Below are positions 39,717-50,531 of a DNA stretch of 64,000 nucleotides, piece by piece. Location of the stretch: the NCBI RefSeq assembly GCF_017565405.1, contig NZ_JAGEKR010000013.1, forward strand, positions 1-64,000, in the 5' to 3' direction. Below the pieces are notes generated by a model. It was not told the origin of the DNA. It saw nothing but the letters and a program-made list of their open reading frames with translations, and made no database searches. The stretch comes from Allobranchiibius sp. CTAmp26 (GTDB lineage: Bacteria; Actinomycetota; Actinomycetes; Actinomycetales; Dermatophilaceae). The first letter of the stretch is position 1; every line of letters starts with the position of its first letter. Position numbers and translations under genes: made by a program.

Positions 39717-40498
39717 GCCGCGATCCGCCGCGGGTAGTCCGCCACCATCCCCCGGTGCATCACGCGATCGCCCACCACGCCGTCATGGTCGGCGCGGTGC
39801 AGCACGCAGCCGTTGTCCCACATGACCACATCGCCCGGCGACCATACGTGCCGGTAGAGGTTGTCCTCGCGGGTGGAGTGCTCGAGCAGGTACCGCACCG
39901 TCTCGCGCGTCTCGTCCTCCCCCATCCCGCTGATCGACCGGCAGCGCGCGGCCGTCGTCAGATAGAGCGACGTGCGCCCGGACACCGGGTGCTCGCGGAA
40001 GATCGGGTGTTCGGCCGAGGTCTCGTCGTCCGGTCCGAGATCCAGGCCGGTGACCACGTGCGTGATGGTGCGGCCTCGCAGCCTGTCCTTCACGTCGTCG
40101 GGAAGGGTGTCGTACGCGCGGTACTGGTTGCTGAAGAGCGTCTGACCGCCGGCGCTCGGGATCTGCACCGCTCGCAACGCGGTGTACGCGGGCGGTCTGC
40201 TGACGTAGCTGGTGTCGACATGGAACGTGCTCTTGGGCGGCACGTCCCGCCCGACGTTGCTGATGAGGTTGAGGTCGTCGTACCCCCGCACCGGGGTCTC
40301 ACCGGTGGAGAAGGTCAGCTGCCCGAACGCCCTGAGGAAGGCGACGAAGGTCGCATCGTCGATCCGCTGGTCGGGCAGTACGAGCACCCCGTGCTCGGCG
40401 AGCAGACCCTGCAATGCTGCGACCGTGGCGGGGTCGATCCCCACCAGCGGAAGGCCACCCACCCTGATGCCGACCGGTCCTACAGCGACGGTGTCCAT
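39713..40498 (-). CDS. TauD/TfdA-type Fe(II)/2-oxoglutarate dioxygenase in the MAA operon
   Basis: A 261-aa cytoplasmic oxygenase. The facial triad is complete: H93 and D95 in FHVDTSYV and H234 in CVLHRAD; R249 (HRG) fits the 2-oxoglutarate-binding arginine. RBS AGGAGAG precedes the ATG. It lies between mysB and mysC and overlaps mysC by 4 nt, so it is integral to the operon. Cyanobacterial MAA clusters use a PhyH-type oxygenase (MysH) for palythine-type products; this is another branch of the superfamily. Oxidation or decarboxylation of a mycosporine is inferred, not shown. Confidence 0.88.
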   Translation of the reverse strand: MDTVAVGPVGIRVGGLPLVGIDPATVAALQGLLAEHGVLVLPDQRIDDATFVAFLRAFGQLTFSTGETPVRGYDDLNLISNVGRDVPPKSTFHVDTSYVSRPPAYTALRAVQIPSAGGQTLFSNQYRAYDTLPDDVKDRLRGRTITHVVTGLDLGPDDETSAEHPIFREHPVSGRTSLYLTTAARCRSISGMGEDETRETVRYLLEHSTREDNLYRHVWSPGDVVMWDNGCVLHRADHDGVVGDRVMHRGMVADYPRRIAA

Positions 40499-40540
40499 GA
40501 CGACTCTCCTGGGTGGCTCGGTGGGACATGACGGACCGCA

Positions 40541-41389
40541 TCACCGGTCGACGCGGCGGATGAGCGTGAGCCCGTCGCGCAGCGGCACCAGCACCTGCTC
40601 GACCCGCGGATCACCCGCGACCTCGCGGTTGAACGCGGCGATGTCCTCCCCGTTCGGGGTGGGTGAGCGGTCCAGGTACGGCTGACCCTGCATCAGGGTG
40701 TTGTCGACGCAGACGACGCCGTGCGGGCTGAGGAGGTCCAGCTCGAGCACCGCGTTGAGGTAGCCCGAGTACCCGCCCTTGTCCGCGTCGACGAAGACCA
40801 GGTCGAAGCGTTCCCCGGCACGGGCGGCCTGCGCCAGGGTCTCCAGGGCGGGACCCATCCGCACGCTCACCTTGTGCCCGGCCTGCGACGCGGACAGGCA
40901 CTCGCGAGCGATCCCGGCGACGTACTCGTCGATCTCGCACGCCACGACGCGCCCGTCCGGGCCGAGGGCCTCGGCCATCGCGAGCGCCGAGTAGCCGGTG
41001 AACATGCCGATCTCCAGGACCCGTTGGGCCCGCGTCAGGTGGATCAGCATCTTCAGCAACTGACCCTCCACGTGCCCGGAGAGCATCTCCTGCTCCAAAT
41101 GACCTGCGCCCGGGCCCGTCGCCCAGTCCACCTCGCGCGTATGCCGGGCCAGTGCCTGCAGGTCCGGCGACTCGGGGGTGGTGCACCGTTCGAGATAGGG
41201 GTCGATGCCCGCGACGAGGTCGCGGCACTCGCGCAACTGCGCCAGCCACTCCTGCCCCAGGCCGGACCCGACCGATCCCGCCTCCGCCTGCTGCACCAGT
41301 CGGGCGAGTTCGCGCGCGGCGATCGCGACCGGAGTGACCGGCCGCGCGGCGCCGGCGGCGTACGCCGTCGAACGGGCGGGGACCGCCAC
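40541..41389 (-). CDS. mysB: O-methyltransferase MysB (4-deoxygadusol forming)
   Basis: A 282-aa class I SAM-dependent methyltransferase that methylates demethyl-4-deoxygadusol. Key blocks: ARPVTPVAIAARELARLV, GIDPYLERCTTPESP, LEQEMLSGHVEGQLLKML, the SAM-binding VLEIGMFTGYSALAMAEAL and FVDADKGGY, and the ending VLVPLRDGLTLIRR, all as in cyanobacterial MysB. I start at GTG, one base after the mysA stop, which gives the family length; an ATG at 41458 within mysA would add 23 residues. Confidence 0.93.
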   Translation of the reverse strand: MAVPARSTAYAAGAARPVTPVAIAARELARLVQQAEAGSVGSGLGQEWLAQLRECRDLVAGIDPYLERCTTPESPDLQALARHTREVDWATGPGAGHLEQEMLSGHVEGQLLKMLIHLTRAQRVLEIGMFTGYSALAMAEALGPDGRVVACEIDEYVAGIARECLSASQAGHKVSVRMGPALETLAQAARAGERFDLVFVDADKGGYSGYLNAVLELDLLSPHGVVCVDNTLMQGQPYLDRSPTPNGEDIAAFNREVAGDPRVEQVLVPLRDGLTLIRRVDR

Positions 41390-41390
41390 G

Positions 41391-42629
41391 TCAGCCGGCG
41401 ACCCGGTCGGTGGCCTCACGAGCGCGGGAGTCGATGAACATGTCCTCACCCTCTCCATCCCGCGGGTAGTGCCGGCACAGCTCCCGGTGCACCTCCAGGG
41501 TCGTGCGCATCTCGGACTCGGGCAGGTCGTTGATGAAGTCGCAGGTGCCGATCGGGTGGGGTACGGCCGCGCGCAGCAGCCCGTCGCGGGTCTGCACGAT
41601 CGACTCGGTGCCGCGTTGCAGCAGCTCCGGAGTGAGGTGCGGGCTGTCCAGCGTGAGCCCGATCCTGCTCATCAACCAGAAGATCCGGTCGCGCTCGCTG
41701 ACACTGATCAGGCCACGCTGCTCCGCCAACGTCGTGGAGAAGGCCATGTCGAGGTTCACCGCGTGACCGTGGAAGTAGGGCACGGTCGGGGTGAGCTCGA
41801 GCGTCGGGCTCCAGGTGTGCCCGAAGGCGATGACCCGGTCCAGATCGAGCTCCTGCAGGTTGGGCACCTCCAGCTCGAGCATCGTGTTGATCGCGTCGTA
41901 GGTGACCCGATGAGCGATCTCGCGCAGCTCCGGCGTCCCGTCCAGGTGGCCGAACCGGGTGACCAGCAGGTCCTCGCCGTACTTCTCCAGCAGGTCGAAG
42001 ATCGAGCCGTTGCCGACGATTGCGATCTTCAGCATCTCGGCCATTCCGTTGCGGACCTGCTCGATCGGCAGCGTGCGCAGGAAGGAGAAGTCCAGCAGCA
42101 CCTGCTGGGAGGCGTGGAAGGCGCCCAACCGGTTCTTGTACGACCCGTGGTTGACCGCCACCTTGATGGCCACGCTGGCGTCGATGAGCCCGATCAGGGT
42201 GGTGGGGATCCGGATGTAGTTGGTGGCCCGCCGGAACGTAGCGCACGCCATGCCGGCCACATCGGTCGTCAGGCCGCCCCCGACCACCAGCACCGGTTCG
42301 GTACGCACCAGACCGAAGCGGCCGAACGCGTCCACGATGCTCTCCAGCGTGCGCAGCGTCTTGTCCGGCTCCTTGATGCGCACCGGGAAGACGGTCAACG
42401 CGATGCCGTGGTGGTCGAAGTACCGCTCCATCTGCTCGCGGTAGAGCCCGTGGACGGTCTCATCGACCACCATCAGGCACCGCCCGTAGGCCCGGTAGCT
42501 GTCCGCCAGGACGGTGTTCTCGACGGCGAAGACGCCGTCGACGTACGACAACGAGTACGCGATCTTCTCGTAGGCCTCGACGTGGAACGAGGTCTTGGTG
42601 GCCTCGAAGGTGGCGTGCGGGTTCGACAT
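41391..42629 (-). CDS. mysA: Demethyl-4-deoxygadusol synthase MysA (sedoheptulose-7-phosphate cyclase)
   Basis: A 412-aa sugar-phosphate cyclase of the dehydroquinate-synthase superfamily, making the MAA ring from sedoheptulose 7-phosphate. It follows the cyanobacterial enzyme closely: [68 protein letters not shown] and [12 protein letters not shown] (zinc and NAD ligands). True dehydroquinate and 2-epi-5-epi-valiolone synthases differ in these blocks. ATG start with AGGAA upstream, 34 nt after the HAD-like gene. Confidence 0.95.
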   Translation of the reverse strand: MSNPHATFEATKTSFHVEAYEKIAYSLSYVDGVFAVENTVLADSYRAYGRCLMVVDETVHGLYREQMERYFDHHGIALTVFPVRIKEPDKTLRTLESIVDAFGRFGLVRTEPVLVVGGGLTTDVAGMACATFRRATNYIRIPTTLIGLIDASVAIKVAVNHGSYKNRLGAFHASQQVLLDFSFLRTLPIEQVRNGMAEMLKIAIVGNGSIFDLLEKYGEDLLVTRFGHLDGTPELREIAHRVTYDAINTMLELEVPNLQELDLDRVIAFGHTWSPTLELTPTVPYFHGHAVNLDMAFSTTLAEQRGLISVSERDRIFWLMSRIGLTLDSPHLTPELLQRGTESIVQTRDGLLRAAVPHPIGTCDFINDLPESEMRTTLEVHRELCRHYPRDGEGEDMFIDSRAREATDRVAG

Positions 42630-42663
42630 GGGGTTCCTGTCTGGTAAGAGGCGTGGGGCGGAC

Positions 42664-43332
42664 TCAGTGACTCGAGATCAAGCTCTCGAGTTCCTCGAAC
42701 CGCACCTGCTCCACCCGCCGCTGGGCGGCGCCGAAGTCGTGCTTGGCCGTGTTCTCGTTGGGGAAGGCCACGCAGGTCAGACCCGCCGCCCGTGCCGCCT
42801 GGACGCCGCCGACGTTGTCTTCGATCGCCACGCATCCCGCGGGCTGCTCGCCCAGCTGCTCGAGGGCGAACTCGTACGCCGCACCCGAGGGCTTGGGCTG
42901 GTCGACGTCCGTGGCGTCGACGATCACGTCGAAGACGTCACTGGTGAGGTCGGGGTTGAGGGCGTCGAGCAGCGCCGAGATGTTCTGCCGCGAGGTGGTG
43001 GTCACCAGACCCACCTTGAAACCGGTGGCCTTGGCGTCGCGGATGGTCTGCACCACCTCGGCACGCGGCCTGGTGTCGGACGAGGCGAGGTCGCGCTGGA
43101 AGATCTCCGACTTCGTGCTGTGGACGGCGTCGGCGTCGACGGCCTGCCCGCGCTTCTGCGCGTACTGCGCGATCCGATCCCGGCCACCGCTCTGGTCCAG
43201 CATCTCCAGGTAGTCCTCCCGGTCCCACTCCCAATCCAGGCCGTGGGACGCGAAGGCCTTGTTGAACGACTGCCGCTGCAGTTCGGAGGTGTCTGCGATG
43301 GTGCTGATGGAGCCGAACAGGACTGCTGACAT
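42664..43332 (-). CDS. CbbY-like HAD protein with degenerate catalytic motif I
   Basis: A 222-aa HAD-superfamily protein resembling CbbY sugar-bisphosphate phosphatases ([20 protein letters not shown]-terminal [26 protein letters not shown]). Motif I, normally DxDGT, reads GSIST at residues 7-11, so both the nucleophilic and the acid/base Asp are gone. Motif II (T111-T113), motif III (K147 in QPKPSG) and motif IV (E171, D172) are kept. It is the first gene of the MAA operon. It may be a catalytically dead sugar-phosphate binder or may use a different chemistry. The ATG of [10 protein letters not shown] was chosen. Confidence 0.88.
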   Translation of the reverse strand: MSAVLFGSISTIADTSELQRQSFNKAFASHGLDWEWDREDYLEMLDQSGGRDRIAQYAQKRGQAVDADAVHSTKSEIFQRDLASSDTRPRAEVVQTIRDAKATGFKVGLVTTTSRQNISALLDALNPDLTSDVFDVIVDATDVDQPKPSGAAYEFALEQLGEQPAGCVAIEDNVGGVQAARAAGLTCVAFPNENTAKHDFGAAQRRVEQVRFEELESLISSH

Positions 43333-43521
43333 TGAGACTCCCGATAGGTGCGAGACGTGGGGGTGCCGGGTGGTGCGCACCCGGCGTGCCGAACGCCCGA
43401 CACCGGCGAAGGTCTCGAACAGGACACGTCACGCGCTCACCCCGCGAGCCGACACCGTCTGATGCCGCCGTCACGCGTAGGCTCCCGGCTGCCGCGGGGG
43501 GAAATGAATTCCGCGGTTTTC

Positions 43522-43557
43522 TGTGAACTCATCAGAAACTAGTGGACAATCGGTCCA
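43522..43557 (+). promoter_or_regulatory. tetR promoter and operator in the tetR-MAA divergent region
   Basis: A -35-like TGTGAA (43522-43527) and a -10-like GACAAT (43545-43550) lie 17 nt apart. An inverted repeat TGGAC-5-GTCCA (43543-43557) covers the -10, so a bound TetR dimer would block its own promoter. The rest of 43333-43579 is spacer leading to the HAD-like gene; I could not assign its promoter with confidence. Confidence 0.5.
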
Positions 43558-43579
43558 GTAGCAAGAAGCGAGGTGGACC

Positions 43580-44149
43580 ATGGCGACCGCTCCTGACAAC
43601 ACTCCCGACGCCCGGGTGGTCCGCACCCGTAACGACATCCTGGCCGCGGCCCTCAAGGTCCTGGCCGACGAGGGTCAGGAAGCCCTCACCCATCCGCACC
43701 TCGCCCGCGTCGCCGGCTACTCGCGCGCCACGGTCTACAAGCACTGGCCCACCCGCGGCGACCTGCTCCGGGAGGCCTTCCACTGGCTGAACGACATGCC
43801 GCACCACACCCCGACCGGTGACCTCCGCGAGGACCTCATCGCCGAGCTGACGATGTTCCGCACGGTCATGCGGGTCTACCGCGTGGACAGGCTGCTCGCG
43901 GTGCTCGCCGATCTCGCGGTCTCCAGCAAGGAGATGGCGCAGATCCGTGACGAGATGGTGGACGACGGCGAGGCCGTCATCCGTTCGATGCTCGCGACGG
44001 TGGCGCACGGGCCCGCGCTCGAAGCAGCCTCGTTGATGCTGCCCGGGTTCGTCCTGAACGCCGCGATGCTGCACGACGGTCCGCCGGACGACGACCTGAT
44101 CGCCGCCGCCGTCGACATCACCCTGGCCGGGATCCGCGCGAAGGACTGA
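43580..44149 (+). CDS. TetR family transcriptional regulator
   Basis: A 189-aa regulator. The N-terminal helix-turn-helix (about 15-62) reads RNDILAAALKVLADEGQEAL, then HLARVAGYSRATVYKHWPTRGDLLREAF. The ligand domain ends LPGFVLNAAMLHDGPPDDDL, a common TetR C-terminal pattern. RBS AGGTGG. Divergent from the MAA operon with 247 nt between starts, so it is the best candidate for local control of UV-screen synthesis; it may equally act only on itself. Confidence 0.92.
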   Translation: MATAPDNTPDARVVRTRNDILAAALKVLADEGQEALTHPHLARVAGYSRATVYKHWPTRGDLLREAFHWLNDMPHHTPTGDLREDLIAELTMFRTVMRVYRVDRLLAVLADLAVSSKEMAQIRDEMVDDGEAVIRSMLATVAHGPALEAASLMLPGFVLNAAMLHDGPPDDDLIAAAVDITLAGIRAKD

Positions 44150-44151
44150 GG

Positions 44152-45090
44152 TCAGCGCGCGATCGGCGCGCTCGCCTCGTCGTTCGGCACCCACCCGAGG
44201 GGGTCGCCCCACCCGAGGTCGCCGATCCCGTGCTGGTCGAGGGCGAGCGCGACGAGCGTGCGACGGTGCGCGGCGAAGGTGAGCACGTGCGCGATCATTC
44301 CGCCGTAGGTGAAGACCCGCGGCGGCGTGCAGGTGGTGTCCACGAAGGTGTCGTCGAGTTCACCGAGGTCGATCGCCTGGTGCACCCGGGCGCGGAACGT
44401 CTCACCTTCGGTGCGCAGTCGTTCCCGCATGGAGCCGACCGTCTCGTGCCGCTCGACGTCCCAGTCGTACGGGCGCAGCGCGAGCGCGGCGTTCCACATC
44501 GCCATCTGACCCACCAGGCGGGACAACAGCCGCCGCAGGGTCATCTCGTCCGGGTCGTCCTCGAGCCCGTACTCGATGCGCTCGTCGAGCACCGGGTCGG
44601 GCAGTCGCGCAGCACGATCGACCATCTCCCCCGTGAGCCACACGTGATGGGCCACCATCCGATCGATCAGATGCATCGAACTCACCTTTCGTCGTCCGGG
44701 CAGCCGGATGCTCCCCGGTGGCAGGAAGTGCACGTCATTGGGTGAGGCGATCGCCATGCCGGCCGGTCGCCGCCGCCATTCGGCAGGCGGGGTCCCGAAG
44801 CCGCGGGAGAACGCCCTGGTGAACGCCTCGTGCGAGCCGTACCCGGCCTCGGTCGCCACGTCGAGGATGGTGCGGTCGGTGGAGCTCAGCCGGTACGCCG
44901 CGCGCTCCAGCAGCAGGCGCCGCCGCAGCGCCGCCGGGGACTCGCCGGCGACCGCCGACACGATCCGGTCGAGGTGGGAGCGCGAGACGAACAGTCGCGC
45001 CGCCAGATCGGCGGGCGCGCTCTCGGCGTCGTCGAGGGCGTGTGCCAGCACCGCCACGAACTCGCCGAAGAGGTCACCGCGCGTTGCCAT
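44152..45090 (-). CDS. AraC-type regulator fused to a DinB-like domain
   Basis: A 312-aa two-part protein. Residues ~1-110 form an AraC-type double helix-turn-helix (LAARLFVSRSHLDRIVSAVAG, then ILDVATEAGYGSHEAFTRAF). From about residue 138 (MHLIDRMVAHHVWLTGEMVDRAARL) a DinB-like four-helix domain follows, with His residues at H148 and H149 and a C-terminal AHVLTFAAHRRTL that could bind metal. The DNA-binding part is N-terminal, unlike most AraC proteins. It converges on tetR with 2 nt between genes. Ligand unknown. Confidence 0.85.
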   Translation of the reverse strand: MATRGDLFGEFVAVLAHALDDAESAPADLAARLFVSRSHLDRIVSAVAGESPAALRRRLLLERAAYRLSSTDRTILDVATEAGYGSHEAFTRAFSRGFGTPPAEWRRRPAGMAIASPNDVHFLPPGSIRLPGRRKVSSMHLIDRMVAHHVWLTGEMVDRAARLPDPVLDERIEYGLEDDPDEMTLRRLLSRLVGQMAMWNAALALRPYDWDVERHETVGSMRERLRTEGETFRARVHQAIDLGELDDTFVDTTCTPPRVFTYGGMIAHVLTFAAHRRTLVALALDQHGIGDLGWGDPLGWVPNDEASAPIAR

Positions 45091-45163
45091 GCACCGATTC
45101 TGGACCGCGGCCGGCGTACCGCACTTGATCGCTTTCGCCCGCCTACGCGGTGGGGACGACGAA

Positions 45164-45209
45164 ATCGGGAGTACCCGCGCGCTCGATCCGGCGCGCGGGT
45201 ACTCCCGAT
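45164..45209. terminator. Terminator after ppsA
   Basis: A 19-bp perfect stem (45164-45182 with 45191-45209) around the loop tcgatccg, 9 nt beyond the ppsA stop and between ppsA and the AraC-DinB gene. Confidence 0.9.
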
Positions 45210-45218
45210 GAGGAGAGG

Positions 45219-47594
<2,376 letters not shown>

Positions 47595-47616
47595 GCGTAC
47601 CTCTTCTACAAGGCGC

Positions 47617-48441
47617 TCAGTGAGCGCGGTTCAGCTTCTGGGTCTGCATGATCACCGCGGCCATCTCCTCCACCGACATCGCGGCGGAGTTGATGCTGGG
47701 GATCCGATGTGCTCGAAACATAGCCTCGGCACGCCGCAGCTCGTAACTGCACTGCGTCAGCGAGGCGTACGCCGATCCGGGACGGCGCTCGCCGCGCACC
47801 TGCGAGAGCCGGGTGGGGGTGGTCAGGATGCCGAAGCACTTCTTGGCGTGCGCCCGGATCGGGCGGGGCAGGTCGGTGGACTCGAAGTCCTCCTCGACCA
47901 GGGGGTAGTTGGCCACCAGCAGACCGTGCTGCAACGCCAGGTACATCGTGGTCGGCGTCTTGCCGCACCGCGAGGGAGCCGTGAGGATCAGGTCGGCGCG
48001 GTCGATCGCCCGCATGCTCTGACCGTCGTCGTGCTCGATCGCGTACTCGACGGCCTTCATCCGGGCGTCGTACTGCAGGGGATCCCCCACACCGTGCGCG
48101 CTGCCGGAGTCCCGGGTCGCGTTGACATGCAGCACCCGCTCGACGAGGTCGAGCTGCGATCCGAAGAGGTCCACAAACGCGCATTCGGTGCGCATCAGCA
48201 CCGCGCGCAGTTCCTCGTCGGCGACGGTAGAGAACACCAGCGGGATCACCTCGTCGGTCTTGGCGTCGTCGAGGTTGGCCAGCACCTCCTCGGCGTGCTC
48301 GACCGTGGTGATGAAGGGGACCTTCTGCCGGATGAACCGGACGGTCGGGAACTGCTGCAGGATCATGTTCCCGAGTGTCTCGGCAGAGATCCCGGTGCCT
48401 CCTGCGAGGAAGAAGACCGGCGTCGCATCGACCATGGGCAT
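47617..48441 (-). CDS. ppsR: Pyruvate, water dikinase regulatory protein
   Basis: A 274-aa bifunctional kinase/pyrophosphorylase that inactivates PEP synthase by ADP-dependent threonine phosphorylation next to its catalytic His, and reverses it with phosphate. The family start [22 protein letters not shown] (usually SDGTG) and the P-loop-like [17 protein letters not shown] are clear. Position directly before ppsA confirms the partner. ATG start chosen at [11 protein letters not shown]. Confidence 0.93.
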   Translation of the reverse strand: MPMVDATPVFFLAGGTGISAETLGNMILQQFPTVRFIRQKVPFITTVEHAEEVLANLDDAKTDEVIPLVFSTVADEELRAVLMRTECAFVDLFGSQLDLVERVLHVNATRDSGSAHGVGDPLQYDARMKAVEYAIEHDDGQSMRAIDRADLILTAPSRCGKTPTTMYLALQHGLLVANYPLVEEDFESTDLPRPIRAHAKKCFGILTTPTRLSQVRGERRPGSAYASLTQCSYELRRAEAMFRAHRIPSINSAAMSVEEMAAVIMQTQKLNRAH

Positions 48442-48501
48442 GGGGCTCACCCTCGCACAGCCGGGCCACCCCATCGGGCAGACCGGGCAGACCGGTCCAC
48501 C

Positions 48502-49770
48502 TCAAGCGCCGAGCTTCTCCGCTGCCGCGACGAGCACACAGGTGGCCACCGCCTGCATGGCCTGCGTGACCTCCTCCAGGGGAGGCATGGTCGGCGCGAG
48601 CCGGATGTTGCGGTCGCGCGGGTCGTCGCCGTACGGGAAGGACGCGCCGGCCGGCGTGAGGGCCACCCCGGCGGCCTTGGCGAGCTCCACCACCCGCGAC
48701 GCCGTGCCGTCGAGCACGTCGAGACTGACGAAGTACCCGCCGGTCGGGGTGTTCCAGGTCGCCACGTCCTGGCCGCCGAGGCGCTCCCGCAGCACGCGCT
48801 GCACCTCCTCGAACTTGGGCGCGATGATCGCCCGGTGCGATCGCATGTGAGCGCGCACGCCGTCCGCGTCGCCGAAGAACTGCGCATGCCGCAGGTGATT
48901 GACCTTGTCCGGCCCGATCGAGCTCTTCGCGAGGTGGCCGGTGTACCAGGCGATGGTCTCGGCCGACCCTGCCAGGAAGGCGACACCTGCCCCGGCGAAG
49001 GTGATCTTCGAGGTGGAGGCGAAGACGATCGGTCGGTGCGGGTGCCCCGACACCTCCGCGAGCGACAGGATGTCCGCGCTCTTGGCTTCGTCGTCGGTGA
49101 GGTGGTGGAACGCGTACGCGTTGTCCCAGAAGATCTTGAAGTCCGGTGCGGCCGTCTCCATGGCGGCCAGTGCGGAGGCGACCTCCAGCGTGCACACGGC
49201 GCCGCTGGGGTTGGCGTACGTCGGGACGATCCACATCCCCTTGATGCTCGGGTCGTCCGCGACCAGCGCCCGCACCGCGGCGACGTCCGGGCCGTCGGGG
49301 GTCATCGGCACGGTGAGCATCTCGACGCCGTAGTGCTCGAGCAGCGAGAAATGCCGGTCGTAGCCGGGGACCGGACAGATGAACTTCACCGATTCCTCGA
49401 CACCCCAGGGGTTCTCGGAGTCCACGCCGCCGTGGAAGAGGTGGTAGAGCAGCGTGTCGGACATCATCGTCAGGCTCGCGTTGCCGCCCGCGACGATCTG
49501 GCCGGCGCTGACCCCGAGCAGCTCGGCGAAGATCGCCCGCAGTTCGGCGAGACCGGTCAGACCGCCGTAGTTGCGCACGTCCGTGCCGTCCGCCGCGACG
49601 TGACCGCGGGGCAGTGACAGCAGCTCCTCGGACAGGTCCAGCTGGGCAGCGCTCGGCTTGCCACGGGTGAGGTCCAGCGTCAGTCCCTTGCCGACCAGGT
49701 CGTCGTACGCCGCGCGCTGGGTCGCTGCGAAATCACGGAGTTCATCGGCCGACAGGTCGGTCAGGGCCAC
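48502..49770 (-). CDS. PLP-dependent aminotransferase, aspartate-aminotransferase subgroup 1c (MocR-like)
   Basis: A 422-aa fold-type I aminotransferase. The PLP lysine is in FASTSKITFAGAG and the phosphate-binding Arg in the C-terminal NIRLAP. The opening TLDLTRGKPSAAQLDLSEELL and IFWDNAYAFHHL are typical of the aspartate aminotransferases of Corynebacterium and relatives. It is divergent from the carbonic anhydrase gene. Aspartate/2-oxoglutarate transamination is the likely reaction; the family name alone does not prove it. Confidence 0.88.
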   Translation of the reverse strand: MALTDLSADELRDFAATQRAAYDDLVGKGLTLDLTRGKPSAAQLDLSEELLSLPRGHVAADGTDVRNYGGLTGLAELRAIFAELLGVSAGQIVAGGNASLTMMSDTLLYHLFHGGVDSENPWGVEESVKFICPVPGYDRHFSLLEHYGVEMLTVPMTPDGPDVAAVRALVADDPSIKGMWIVPTYANPSGAVCTLEVASALAAMETAAPDFKIFWDNAYAFHHLTDDEAKSADILSLAEVSGHPHRPIVFASTSKITFAGAGVAFLAGSAETIAWYTGHLAKSSIGPDKVNHLRHAQFFGDADGVRAHMRSHRAIIAPKFEEVQRVLRERLGGQDVATWNTPTGGYFVSLDVLDGTASRVVELAKAAGVALTPAGASFPYGDDPRDRNIRLAPTMPPLEEVTQAMQAVATCVLVAAAEKLGA

Positions 49771-49965
49771 GGCGGTTCACCATTTCTGTGCGGGTGCGGC
49801 GGAGACTGCATTCTCTCAGGGCCGCCGGGGCGCGATGGACCCCGTCTCATCGCGGGCGGCGACCTTCGCCCCAAGGGCTCGGACGCTGCCGGAAGTTCAC
49901 CTCACCGTAGATAACACTTTGCTATGGTCGTTCATGTATCCACTTATGCAGCAGGAAGGTCCACC

Positions 49966-50454
49966 ATGACGGTCACCGACGAGTACCTGGCCAACAACGC
50001 GGCGTACGCCGAGAACTTCGAGGGTCCGCTTCCGCTGCCGCCCGCCAAGCACGTCGCGGTCGTGGCCTGCATGGACGCCCGGATCAACGTGTACGGCGCG
50101 CTGGGGATCGCCGAAGGTGAGGCGCACGTCATTCGCAACGCCGGCGGCGTCATCACCGAGGACGAGATCCGCTCCCTGGCCATCAGCCAGCGGCTGCTCG
50201 GCACGACCGAGATCATCCTGATCCACCACACCGACTGCGGCATGCTCACCTTCACCGACGACGACTTCAAGGCCTCGATCGAGAAGGACACCGGCGTGCG
50301 CCCGGCGTGGGCCGCCGAGGCGTTCGGCGACCTCGAGGGCGACGTGCGGCAGTCGGTCGCCCGCATCAAGGCCAGCCCGTTCGTCCCCCACAAGGACCAG
50401 ATCCGCGGCTTCGTCTTCGACGTGGCCACCGGGAAGCTGAACGAGGTCTCCTGA
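49966..50454 (+). CDS. Beta-class carbonic anhydrase (small form)
   Basis: A 162-aa zinc enzyme interconverting carbon dioxide and bicarbonate. The zinc ligands C35, H88 and C91 and the D37-R39 dyad lie in VACMDARI and HHTDCGM. The length and NAGGVITEDEIRSLAISQRLLG match the small actinobacterial type. The ATG follows AGGAAGG; an earlier in-frame ATG is less likely. A palindrome follows its stop by 7 nt. Confidence 0.95.
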   Translation: MTVTDEYLANNAAYAENFEGPLPLPPAKHVAVVACMDARINVYGALGIAEGEAHVIRNAGGVITEDEIRSLAISQRLLGTTEIILIHHTDCGMLTFTDDDFKASIEKDTGVRPAWAAEAFGDLEGDVRQSVARIKASPFVPHKDQIRGFVFDVATGKLNEVS

Positions 50455-50461
50455 CCCAGCC

Positions 50462-50511
50462 CGGTTGTCAGCGGGTTACTGGCGCGGGCACCAGATAGTT
50501 GCTGACAACCG
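50462..50511. repeat. CGGTTGTCAGC palindrome after the carbonic anhydrase gene
   Basis: Eleven-base arms at 50462-50472 and 50501-50511; an inner CTGG/CCAG (50479-50482 with 50491-50494) can pair as well. It lies between two plus-strand genes and could act as a terminator. Confidence 0.85.
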
Positions 50512-50531
50512 ACGTGCGAACATCAGGTCGC

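Noticed and set aside
41391-42629. Cyclase as dehydroquinate synthase or 2-epi-5-epi-valiolone synthase
   Set aside because: The N-terminal [16 protein letters not shown] and the central blocks follow demethyl-4-deoxygadusol synthases, and the next three genes are the matching MAA enzymes.
42664-43332. Loss of the HAD motif I as a frameshift or sequencing artefact
   Set aside because: The frame is continuous, flanking residues align with CbbY on both sides, and a simple indel would not replace both Asp while keeping the motif length.
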